Source of the DNA: Rhodovulum sp. MB263
Lineage (GTDB): Bacteria > Pseudomonadota > Alphaproteobacteria > Rhodobacterales > Rhodobacteraceae
Direction of reading: 5' to 3'
Assembly (NCBI RefSeq): GCF_002073975.1
Contig: NZ_CP020384.1
Coordinates: 1,736,001-1,800,000, forward strand
DNA length: 64,000 nt
Below, in pieces: positions 29,437 through 36,912 of the stretch (positions are counted from its first letter, which is position 1; the number at the start of each line of letters is the position of its first letter). Under the pieces are notes generated by a model. It did no database searches. It was given only the letters and a program-made list of their open reading frames with translations, and had not been told where the DNA came from. A program made the position numbers and the translations under genes.

Positions 29437-30680
29437 GGCAATCCGGGATAGTTGATGGTGGTGGTCCAGCTTTCGCCCTGACGGCTCAGGGTGCCCTCTT
29501 TCAGAACCTCGCTGTCGGCATCGCGGATCAGCAGCCGGAAGCTGTCGGGCCCGTGGGTGCGATCCTTGAACAGGGTGACGGTGGCGCGGTAATTGCCCGC
29601 GGCCGGACCTTCGAAATAGATGTTCTCGACCGGGTCGGGGCGGATCCGGTCGACATTGCTGTCGACATCGAGCCGGCCGTTGCAGACGTTCTTGGCACGA
29701 TACCAGATCTTGCCGCCGGTCGGGCAGGTCACGGCCAGGTCGATATCCGATGGGCCGTTCCAGAACAGCGAGAAGTTCAGATCGCCCCGCCGCGCCCCGG
29801 CGTCCTCGAGCGCACGGTCATAGCGGCTTTCCTCGACCGGGGCGGCGGGCGGCGGCGGAGGGGACGGTGGCGCGGGCTGGCAGGCCCGGTCGGCAATGGC
29901 GATCTGGCGCTCGATCCGGTCGATCCGGTCCTGCAGGATCAGGGTGCTGGCATCGGCTTCCGAGGCCTCGGGCAGCGGCGCCGGGCAGAAGGACAGCGCA
30001 CCCAGTCCGCGCAGCCCGCAGGCCGGAACCAGAAGTGCCAGGATCGCCGCCAGCATGAGCGCGAGGATCAGCCAGCCGAGCCAGAGCAGAAGCGGCCAGA
30101 GCGCGATGCCGGGGCGCGGGCTTGCGGGGGCCATGGTTTGGATGGGCGCCGTCCCGGTCGCGGGGGCGGTCCCGGCCGGGGCCGGGGCGGCGGGCATGGA
30201 GCGGGCGGCGCCGGTCAGGAGCCCGCGTTCCGAGCGCTGGCGGTCGCCGGTCCAGGCCCAGTTGACCAGCACGGGCCGGGGTGCGGGCCCGTCGCCGATG
30301 GCATAGATGTACTCATCGCCCGGCACCTGCAGCGCGTTTCGCAGCGCCTCGGACAGGCGTTCCGAGCTGGGGCTGCCCTCGGCCGCGATCTCGTCGGCCA
30401 GGGCCGCGATCTCGCCCTGCAGCGTCGCCAGCCGGGCCAGGACCTCCGCGCGCCGGTCGGGGGCAAGCTCGTCGAGCCGGTGCACCGGGCCCGGCATCGG
30501 CGCATACCAGTCATAGCGGTCGCCCTGTTCGGTCGCCACCGGCTCGGCGAAAAGCGCGGCATGGTCGGGGCCGAGCCGGTCGCGCAGGGTGTCGGCGATC
30601 AGCTCGTAGGACCGCTGCTCGCGGCTGCCGATGGCGGTCAGCCCGGCCGAGGAGGTGGTGACGATGAGCGCCTCGAACAT
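29433..30680 (-). CDS. Single-pass membrane protein with Srf-cluster N-terminal domain and DUF2135-like periplasmic domain
   Basis: A 415-residue protein from the ATG at 30680 (AGGAGGG upstream). The cytoplasmic N-terminal domain (about 1-145) is related to that of the protease encoded next to it: both have ALFAEP near residue 45, a WY pair, an RLDE/ALDE-R-AE-VL helix and a GxPxVLVNW/GQPVIVNW end. A proline/alanine linker, a membrane helix at about 193-220 and a proline-rich stretch follow. The periplasmic domain (about 285-415) has SDIDLAVTCPTGGKIWY and LDVDSNVDRIRPDPVENIYF, resembling the DUF2135/YfaP beta-sandwich. The role is unknown; the shared cytoplasmic domain suggests docking to SrfB or SrfC. 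Confidence 0.66.
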   Translation of the reverse strand: MFEALIVTTSSAGLTAIGSREQRSYELIADTLRDRLGPDHAALFAEPVATEQGDRYDWYAPMPGPVHRLDELAPDRRAEVLARLATLQGEIAALADEIAAEGSPSSERLSEALRNALQVPGDEYIYAIGDGPAPRPVLVNWAWTGDRQRSERGLLTGAARSMPAAPAPAGTAPATGTAPIQTMAPASPRPGIALWPLLLWLGWLILALMLAAILALLVPACGLRGLGALSFCPAPLPEASEADASTLILQDRIDRIERQIAIADRACQPAPPSPPPPPAAPVEESRYDRALEDAGARRGDLNFSLFWNGPSDIDLAVTCPTGGKIWYRAKNVCNGRLDVDSNVDRIRPDPVENIYFEGPAAGNYRATVTLFKDRTHGPDSFRLLIRDADSEVLKEGTLSRQGESWTTTINYPGLP

Positions 30681-30690
30681 CCGGTCCCTC

Positions 30691-32520
30691 CTAATCGTCC
30701 GAGGAGGGGCGGAGGTTGAAATCAGGCACGCCCGCGGCGGCATCGGTCGGGGTTCCGGCGCTGGCGGGGGGCGCCACCGGGCGCAGCAGCTGCGGCTGGC
30801 AGGGCCGGGTGACGGTGGCAGGCGTCAGAGCGGCGGATTCGAGAAAGTCGAGCAGGTCGTCAGAGGAGAGCGCGAAGTTCAGATTGCGCAGCGCGCCCTG
30901 CCGGACGAAGGTGTTCACGCCTACCACCCGGCCGCACATGTCGACCAGCGGCCCGCCGGAATTGCCCTGCGAGATCGGCGCGGAATGGACAAGGGCGGGG
31001 CTGCCCTGTGCCAGTGCCTGCTCGGCATTGACGGTGCCGTCGGTGACCGCGAGATCGGGCACCGGATCGGTGCCGCCGCGCCAGTCGCCCAGCAGGTCGT
31101 CGGGGTAGCCCGCCGCGATCACGCTTTGCAGCTTCAGCGAATGACCGGGCTTCAGAAGCGTGAAATAGGGCGCATTCACGCCTTCGACGCGAAGCAGCGC
31201 GAAATCGCGCCCGGTGCTGCCGAACGGCCCGACGGTCTTGATCACCGTCGCCTGATATTGCTCTCCGAGGCTCCGGTTGATGACGAAGATCCTCTCGCCC
31301 TGCGCGCCCTCGACCACGTGACTGTTCGTCACGACGAGGTCGGGGCCGACGAAGAAGCCCGAGCCGCGTTCAGCCCGCACCTGCTGGCCCGGGCGGGCAT
31401 CGGCATCGGCGAGATAGCGGACCACCATCACCGTGCGGGCCTCGATCAGCTCCAGCAACGAGGTCAGATCCATCGCCGAGGCGCCGTCCGAGGGCACCTG
31501 CACCCGGGCCGGGTCGGGCGGCAGGATCGGGCGCGGATCGGCGGCGGCGCGGCTGCCGGGGGCATCGGCCGGGTTGGCCGGATCGGGCGGCAGCAGCCCC
31601 TCGATGGTGCGCCCGTCAGGCATGGTCAGGGTGCCGTCGGGGCGACATTGGGCGCCCTCGAGTGCGGTTTGCAGCCGGGCCAGCCGCTCTTCGAGCGAGG
31701 CGTTGATCTCGGCCACGGCCGTGGCCGCGGCCGCGCGGTCGATGGCCGGGTCGGGACTGCGCGGCGGAAAGATCCGGGTGCCGGGCAGAAGCAGCCAGAC
31801 CAGCACGCCGCCCGCGATCAAGAGCAGGACCAGAAGCGGCACCCAGGCGATCGGACCGGGCCAGGCGCGCGTGCGCGCCTCGGGCGCGACCGGGCCGGGC
31901 GCCACCGCGGTTGCGCCCACGGCCGGGGGTGCGCTGCCATCGGGGCCGGTTCCGGGCGGCTCATCGGTGGGGGCATCGGGACGCCGCGCCTGCGCCTCGG
32001 CGGGGCTGAGTGGCGGGGCCGCGGCCAGCGGCAGGAAGCGGCCCAGCGTGGCGGCGACATGGGCGCCGCGGGTCTCGGGATCGCGGCTCATCCCGACCGG
32101 CAGCATGCCCCAGTTCACGATCACCGGCTGGCCGTCGACAACCCAGATATCGCCCTCGGGATGGTTGGCCAGATGCAGCGCCGCGCCGATCAGCGGTCCG
32201 TCCTCGGGATCGGCAAGATGGGGGCGGATGGCGCGCAGCCTTTCGCTCAGCACGGCCTCGGCCCGGCTGCGGTCGGCCTCGTCCAGAGCGCGCAGCGGGC
32301 GGCCCTCGCCGGGGTGCCCGGTATACCAGGCGATGCTGGCGGGCGCGGTCTCGTTGCCGCGGCTCAGCAGCGGCTCGGCAAAGAGCGCGGCCGCCTCGGG
32401 CGAGACCCGTTCGTGCAGCGCCTGATACAGCGCCCCGTAGCTTTCAAGCGCCAGCCCGCCGCCGGTTTCGAGGCACTGGCTCAGCTCGATCCGGCTCTTG
32501 GTCAGGAAATGCTCGGCCAT
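30691..32520 (-). CDS. Membrane-anchored trypsin-like serine protease
   Basis: A 609-residue protein starting at ATG 32520. The N-terminal cytoplasmic domain (about 1-165) is shared with the neighbouring 415-residue protein. It is followed by a proline-rich linker, a membrane helix at about 224-246 and a coiled region. The periplasmic S1C/DegP-like protease domain (about 355-580) has its triad at H401 (TNSHVVEG), D439 (RDFALLRV) and S521 (QGNSGGPLVD). There is no PDZ domain. The C-terminus GVPDFNLRPSSDD carries a motif also ending the two secreted peptidoglycan-binding proteins of this locus. A periplasmic processing role within the Srf complex is inferred. Confidence 0.82.
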   Translation of the reverse strand: MAEHFLTKSRIELSQCLETGGGLALESYGALYQALHERVSPEAAALFAEPLLSRGNETAPASIAWYTGHPGEGRPLRALDEADRSRAEAVLSERLRAIRPHLADPEDGPLIGAALHLANHPEGDIWVVDGQPVIVNWGMLPVGMSRDPETRGAHVAATLGRFLPLAAAPPLSPAEAQARRPDAPTDEPPGTGPDGSAPPAVGATAVAPGPVAPEARTRAWPGPIAWVPLLVLLLIAGGVLVWLLLPGTRIFPPRSPDPAIDRAAAATAVAEINASLEERLARLQTALEGAQCRPDGTLTMPDGRTIEGLLPPDPANPADAPGSRAAADPRPILPPDPARVQVPSDGASAMDLTSLLELIEARTVMVVRYLADADARPGQQVRAERGSGFFVGPDLVVTNSHVVEGAQGERIFVINRSLGEQYQATVIKTVGPFGSTGRDFALLRVEGVNAPYFTLLKPGHSLKLQSVIAAGYPDDLLGDWRGGTDPVPDLAVTDGTVNAEQALAQGSPALVHSAPISQGNSGGPLVDMCGRVVGVNTFVRQGALRNLNFALSSDDLLDFLESAALTPATVTRPCQPQLLRPVAPPASAGTPTDAAAGVPDFNLRPSSDD

Positions 32521-32522
32521 GG

Positions 32523-33236
32523 TTACTGGTCCTCGCTTCTGCGGCGCAGACGGACCTCGCCGCGGCCGCCGGTCTCGGGCTGGAAATTCACGCAACTTGC
32601 GCTGCCATCGCCCGCCAGCTCGCAGGTGATGATGCGCTGATGGATGTAGCCGCCGTCGGAGCAGCGCAGATTGCCCGGTTCACGCACCTCGAGCCGCTGG
32701 CGGTTGCCAGCCGTGCCGGGGGCGAGGAACTGGCCCGAGACCGCGCCCTGGCAGGTGGTGCCATTGGTGGCGGTCATCGTCTCGCGGCCGTTGCCCTGCC
32801 GGTCGAAGCACATTTCCCACTGGGTGTAATGGGTGATGCGTCCGGTCTGGATGTCGCGGGTGCGGAAATCGGAATCGAGCTCCCAGCAGCCGTCGAGCAC
32901 GCGGATATCGCCGCGGTTCCAGATGCCGGGATCGATCCCGGCGCTGTCGGTGGCAGGGGCCGGGTCCTGGGCGGGTGCGGGCGGGACCGCCTCGCATTGC
33001 AGCGCGGCCAGTTCATTCTCGGTCCGGCGGATGTCGCGAAGGAGCGCAAGATTACGGCTGCGCAGCGTGTCGAGCCGGGCGAGGGCGGCGGTTTCTTCCT
33101 CGGAGCGGCAGCTTTGCGCGAACCAGCGCTCAAGCAGGGGAAGTTCGACACGGCAGGCGGCGAGCGCGGCATAGCCGGAGGCGCCCACGATCACCAGAAG
33201 TCCGAGCGCCATCGCAAATATCGCCGCACGCAGCAT
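32523..33236 (-). CDS. Membrane-anchored cysteine-rich protein in the srfA position
   Basis: A 237-residue protein with an N-terminal membrane anchor (IFAMALGLLVIVGASGYAAL), a short coiled-coil (ARLDTLRSRNLALLRDIRRTENELAAL), a proline/alanine linker and a periplasmic domain from about residue 105 with six cysteines and repeated WE/CF patterns (VLDGCWELDSDF, WEMCFDRQGNG, TTCQGAVSG, LRCSDGGYIHQ). I do not recognise the domain with certainty; its position upstream of srfB/srfC and the CWELDSDF-like core could mean it corresponds to the output part of SrfA. It starts the tightly packed block and ends 2 bases before the protease gene. Confidence 0.55.
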   Translation of the reverse strand: MLRAAIFAMALGLLVIVGASGYAALAACRVELPLLERWFAQSCRSEEETAALARLDTLRSRNLALLRDIRRTENELAALQCEAVPPAPAQDPAPATDSAGIDPGIWNRGDIRVLDGCWELDSDFRTRDIQTGRITHYTQWEMCFDRQGNGRETMTATNGTTCQGAVSGQFLAPGTAGNRQRLEVREPGNLRCSDGGYIHQRIITCELAGDGSASCVNFQPETGGRGEVRLRRRSEDQ

Positions 33237-33360
33237 CTCAATCCGCCGTCATCAAACGCAGTGTCAATGCGAAATTATGCCTTGAGTTAATTGCATTTGC
33301 GGCATGGGGTCAACCGCCGCCCTCCGCCTGCCCACAGACGGCCCACCGCCTGCCCGGGTG

Positions 33361-33389
33361 CCGCCCCTGCCGGTTCGGGCAGGGGGCGG
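33361..33389 (-). other. Strong GC hairpin after the peptidoglycan-binding protein gene
   Basis: CCGCCCCTGCC and GGGCAGGGGGCGG form a stem of about 11 pairs around a 5-base loop, 20 bases past the stop at 33409. There is no T tract, so it may attenuate or protect the transcript rather than terminate it fully. It separates the secreted-protein genes from the Srf core. Confidence 0.45.
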
Positions 33390-33408
33390 CCGTCCTGTGG
33401 CCAAGGGG

Positions 33409-34677
33409 TCACCGCAAGTTGAAGCTCGGCACGCCGGATCCCGAGGACGAGGTTCCGGGGACCGACCCGGCAGGCCCCTGACCGCCCAGCGCCGTGCGCA
33501 TGATCGCCACGCGTTCGCCGCTCTGGCTCGGGCGCACGGCCGGTTCGGCGCCCCGGTCGAGCGCGTCGAAGGCGATGTCGTACCAGCCCCGGGCCTGGGC
33601 CGGGTCGCGCTGGGTGCCGAAGCCGCTGCGCAGATGGTGGCCGACCAGCTCGGCATAGGGCCGGGCGCCGGTGCCCACCAGCATCAGCGCCGAGGCCAGC
33701 GCCATTTTCGGGTCGTCGGTGCGGTAGCCATAGCCCAGGCAGATCGTCGCCGCGTCGGAGATCTGGCGCGGATCGCCCCCGATTTCCCGCACCCGCCGGT
33801 CGGCCGCTCCGGCGAGTTCGACTGCGGACTGGCTGTCGAGCCGGTCGATCTGGTCCTCCATCCGTTCGACCACCCAGCGGCAGTTCCGGGCAAGCGTCGC
33901 GTCGGTTGTGCCGCTGCCCGAGAGCAGGTTCTCGGACCGGCTCGAGGCATAGCTGCTGGCGCTGCAGAACTGTTCGTCGAGGGCCTGGCGGGCGCGGTCG
34001 GGATCGGTGATGTCGGCCGGGTTCAGCACCGGGCCATTGGCATTGGTGACCATCTGGCTGCTGGTGCAGGCATTGGCCATCGAGGCATTGGCCTGGGGCA
34101 GATCGGGAAGGCTGCGGACCGGGCTTTGTCCGGTATTGCCGGACTGCACCGGGCAGCGGCCGGTCTCGCGGCAGTAATTGCCGCCGCGCATCTGGCTGGC
34201 ATAGGCGCGCAGCAGCTCTTCGCCGTAGATCCCGGGATAGGCCGCGCCGCCGTCGGCCTGCGCCCAGTTATAGGCGCCGACCAGGGTCTGGCGCTGATAG
34301 GCGTCGAGCTGGCCCGTCGAGGGATAGCCCATATAGCCCTGATAGCGCGAGATCGCGTCGCGGGTGCGGCGGCCCATTATGCCATCGGCACTGCCCGCCT
34401 CGTAGCCGAAATAGTTCAGCGCCTGCTGATCGGTCCGGATCGCCGGATCGGCCGCGCGCGGCTGCCGGGCCGGCGGAGAGGCGGTGCGCTGAGGCGCGGC
34501 GCTCGGCTGGGCGTTGCGGTTGTTGCCGCCCAGCCCGCAGCGGCCGGGATTGGCCATGCAGAAGAAGGCTCCGGCCGCGATCCCGAGCTTGACCACATCG
34601 CCGGTATCTGCCCGCACCGGCCCCGGCAGGCTCAGCGCCATGGCGGTGGCGGCGATCAGGAAACCCTTGGCTGTCAT
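33409..34677 (-). CDS. Secreted peptidoglycan-binding protein, paralogue 1
   Basis: A 422-residue exported protein; the ATG at 34677 has GGAGG 8 bases upstream (the upstream TTG is not used). A signal peptide (FLIAATAMALSLPGPVRA) is followed by a PG_binding_1-type domain at about 75-115 (QQALNYFGYEAGSADGIMGRRTRDAISRYQGYMGYP). A conserved segment follows (YNWAQADGG, GGNYCRETGRC), then a C-terminal helical half with a Sel1-like end (ALMLVGTGARPYAELVGHHL) and the terminal motif VPSFNLR. It is closely related along its length to the protein at 34881-36284. It probably binds cell-wall glycan or peptide in the periplasm. Confidence 0.75.
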   Translation of the reverse strand: MTAKGFLIAATAMALSLPGPVRADTGDVVKLGIAAGAFFCMANPGRCGLGGNNRNAQPSAAPQRTASPPARQPRAADPAIRTDQQALNYFGYEAGSADGIMGRRTRDAISRYQGYMGYPSTGQLDAYQRQTLVGAYNWAQADGGAAYPGIYGEELLRAYASQMRGGNYCRETGRCPVQSGNTGQSPVRSLPDLPQANASMANACTSSQMVTNANGPVLNPADITDPDRARQALDEQFCSASSYASSRSENLLSGSGTTDATLARNCRWVVERMEDQIDRLDSQSAVELAGAADRRVREIGGDPRQISDAATICLGYGYRTDDPKMALASALMLVGTGARPYAELVGHHLRSGFGTQRDPAQARGWYDIAFDALDRGAEPAVRPSQSGERVAIMRTALGGQGPAGSVPGTSSSGSGVPSFNLR

Positions 34678-34880
34678 TACGTTGTCCTCCAACTGGCATT
34701 CGGCTGCCGAACGTGCTTGTGCCGAATATATTAGCGTATCGGCGGCGGGGGGCTACCGCCGAACTGCGCCGGAGGCGGCGACAGAAGCTGTCGTCGGCCG
34801 ATGACTGCCCATTGTTCCGGGCCGGACCCTTTGAAAACCAGGGCGGCAGGGCTTCGGAAGCGTTCCGCCCGCGCCCGGGA

Positions 34881-36284
34881 TCAGTTTCCGATATTGAAGC
34901 TCGGCAGCGCGGAGGGGGCCGGTGCGGCCCCGGCGCTCGAGGCTCCCGTCAGCACCGGGGCGGGGGCGCCGCCTGCCAGGGCCGCGCGCATGATCTCCAC
35001 GCGCTGGGCGCTCTGGCTTGGCAGAAAAACCGGTGCGGCGCCGTCATCGAGCGACGAAAAGGCGGTCTCGTACCACTTGCGCGCCCGCTCGGCATCTGCC
35101 TGCACGCCGAGCCCGTCGCGCAGATGGTGGCCCAGAAGCTCGGCATAGGGCCGGGCTCCGGCGCCGACCAGCAGCATCGAGGCGGCCAGCACCACGTCGG
35201 CTTCGTCGGTCCGGTAGCCATAGCCGAGGCAGACCTCGCCAGTCTGCACGAGCACTTGCGTATTGCCGTCCGGCGCGGCCTGCCGGATCTTCTGCTGCGC
35301 CGTTGCAAGCAGATCGGCGGCCGGGCGGGTGCCGAGCGCGTCGGTTTCGGCTGCCATGAAGTCGACCACCTGGCCGCAATTCTGCGTCAGTTGTTCATCG
35401 GTCACCTGGGCGCCGCTCAGCATGCGTTCGGTGGAACTCACCGCATAGGTGCTGGCGCTGCAGAACTGCTCGTCAAGCGCCTGGGTCGGGTTGACGATGG
35501 ATGCCGGGCTGCGCACCGGCCCGCCATTGGCCGAAGAGACCATCTTCACGGTCTGGCAGTGATCGGTGATCGAACGGTTGCCGCTGCTGTCGGGCAATTC
35601 GAAGCCGGCCAGCGCGCCGCCTGTGGTCATCACCTGGGTCGGCAGCGGCGCGGCGTTTAGCGGTGGCATCGGTTGCGGATAGGCGGGCGCGGGCATGTTG
35701 CCGGTCGCGCCATAGCCTGTCTGGGGCGGCAGGCCATTGCCACCCGGATATCCCGGGGTCCCGCCGTAATTGTTCGGTGCCGGATAGCCGCCGCCCATGC
35801 AGCGGCCGGTTTCCTGGCAGTAATTGCCGCCGCGGGAATGGCTGGCATAGGCGCGCAGCAATTCCTGGCCCTGGATTCCCGGATAGGTCGCGTTGCCGCC
35901 CGATTGTGCCCAGTTATAGGCGCCGACCAGGGTCTGGCGCTGATAGGTGTCTAGCTGACCGGTCACCGGATAGCCCATATAGCCCTGATAGCGCGAAATC
36001 GCCGAACGGGTGCGCTTGCCGGTCACGCCATCGGCGCCGCCCGCGTCATAGCCGAAATAGTTCAGCGCCTGCTGGTCGGCGCGAACGGTGGGATTGCCGG
36101 CCGGCCGCGCCGTTCTGTGCTGGTTTCCGCTCTGGCTGCGCCCCTTGAGGCAGCCGGTCACGGCGCAAAGAATGGCGCCGCCTACGATCACCTTGCCGAG
36201 ATCGTCGGCGTGCAGGCGCTCTGCTGGCAATGTCAGCGCAAGGCCCGAAATCGCTGTCGTCAATACCATTGTCCTGACAGGCAT
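34881..36284 (-). CDS. Secreted peptidoglycan-binding protein, paralogue 2
   Basis: A 467-residue paralogue of the preceding protein. It has a signal peptide (TMVLTTAISGLALTLPAERLHA), a PG_binding_1-type domain (QQALNYFGYDAGGADGVTGKRTRSAISRYQGYMGYP), a glycine/proline/tyrosine-rich linker (about 165-215) absent from paralogue 1, the shared C-terminal region (EVCLGYGYRTDEADV, GARPYAELLGHHLRDGLG), and the end LPSFNIGN. GGGGAA precedes the ATG. It is the first gene of the locus in transcription order, with a TATAAT box 42 bases upstream. Confidence 0.74.
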   Translation of the reverse strand: MPVRTMVLTTAISGLALTLPAERLHADDLGKVIVGGAILCAVTGCLKGRSQSGNQHRTARPAGNPTVRADQQALNYFGYDAGGADGVTGKRTRSAISRYQGYMGYPVTGQLDTYQRQTLVGAYNWAQSGGNATYPGIQGQELLRAYASHSRGGNYCQETGRCMGGGYPAPNNYGGTPGYPGGNGLPPQTGYGATGNMPAPAYPQPMPPLNAAPLPTQVMTTGGALAGFELPDSSGNRSITDHCQTVKMVSSANGGPVRSPASIVNPTQALDEQFCSASTYAVSSTERMLSGAQVTDEQLTQNCGQVVDFMAAETDALGTRPAADLLATAQQKIRQAAPDGNTQVLVQTGEVCLGYGYRTDEADVVLAASMLLVGAGARPYAELLGHHLRDGLGVQADAERARKWYETAFSSLDDGAAPVFLPSQSAQRVEIMRAALAGGAPAPVLTGASSAGAAPAPSALPSFNIGN

Positions 36285-36325
36285 CGCATTTCCCCGTAAT
36301 CAGCATTCAAAATCGTTTAAGCGTG

Positions 36326-36361
36326 ATTATAGCGAAAAGCAGTCGCGGAATCTTCTGTCAA
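36326..36361 (-). promoter_or_regulatory. Candidate promoter of the Srf locus
   Basis: On the minus strand a perfect TATAAT (36326-36331) lies 42 bases before the ATG at 36284, and a perfect TTGACA (36356-36361) lies 24 bases further up. The spacing is longer than the usual 16-19, so either only the -10 element is used or an activator compensates. Confidence 0.35.
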
Positions 36362-36639
36362 AAGCGGCGCTATTTCAGGCAAGTACAGGCGGGCATAGAT
36401 TTTGGGCCGTCCGGCTTGAAGTCCGGATTCTGGGGGCGCTGTCCCGGATGCGACTGGCTTTCCCGAGGGCGATCCTGGCCTCGGGCCAGGCCTCGGCACG
36501 GTACCTGCCCGCATCGGCACGTCGGTGGCGGTAGCCCCGTACCGGTTTTCACCCGCGATCTGCGGAAGGGGGAGCCGCATCCGTCCACCGCTCCGGTTGA
36601 GCGGTCGGGGCTTGCGCGCCCGTCCTCGGGTGTGTCGCT

Positions 36640-36696
36640 TCTGGCCCAGTATCTGGTGGCCCAGTATCTGATGGCCCTGTGTCTGGTGGTCCGGTG
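36640..36696. repeat. Four imperfect 12-15 bp tandem repeats in a non-coding region
   Basis: Units starting TCTGG/TCTGA and containing GGCCCAGTA or variants run head to tail (one of 12 bases, then three of 15). They lie in the 630-base gap 36285-36912 between the chemoreceptor stop and the Srf locus. Otherwise that gap holds only the promoter region and short arginine/proline-rich open frames that I do not accept as genes. Confidence 0.55.
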
Positions 36697-36912
36697 CTTG
36701 CGGCGCGGTGTTTGGAAGCGGCGCTTTGGGCGGGCGCTCGCTTCGGTATCGACGTGACCTGTGTCCTGGCCATCTGTTTCCTCCCGCCGGTTGCGCGGCT
36801 CCCTTGCCCGGGCATCGGGAGGCACGTGCTCATGCGGGCCATCCGGCGGCCGGGGGCAGTCTGTCGCCTGGCCCGGGGCGCCGGGTTTCGGTTCCTTGTC
36901 CGGCGACGGGGA

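Noticed and set aside
30691-32520. DegP/HtrA periplasmic protease
   Set aside because: The protease core is S1C-like, but there is no PDZ domain and the protein has a cytoplasmic domain and internal membrane helix.
17169-36284. Type VI secretion locus
   Set aside because: Only regulatory-module look-alikes are present; there is no sheath, baseplate, TssJLM, ClpV, Hcp or VgrG gene in the window.
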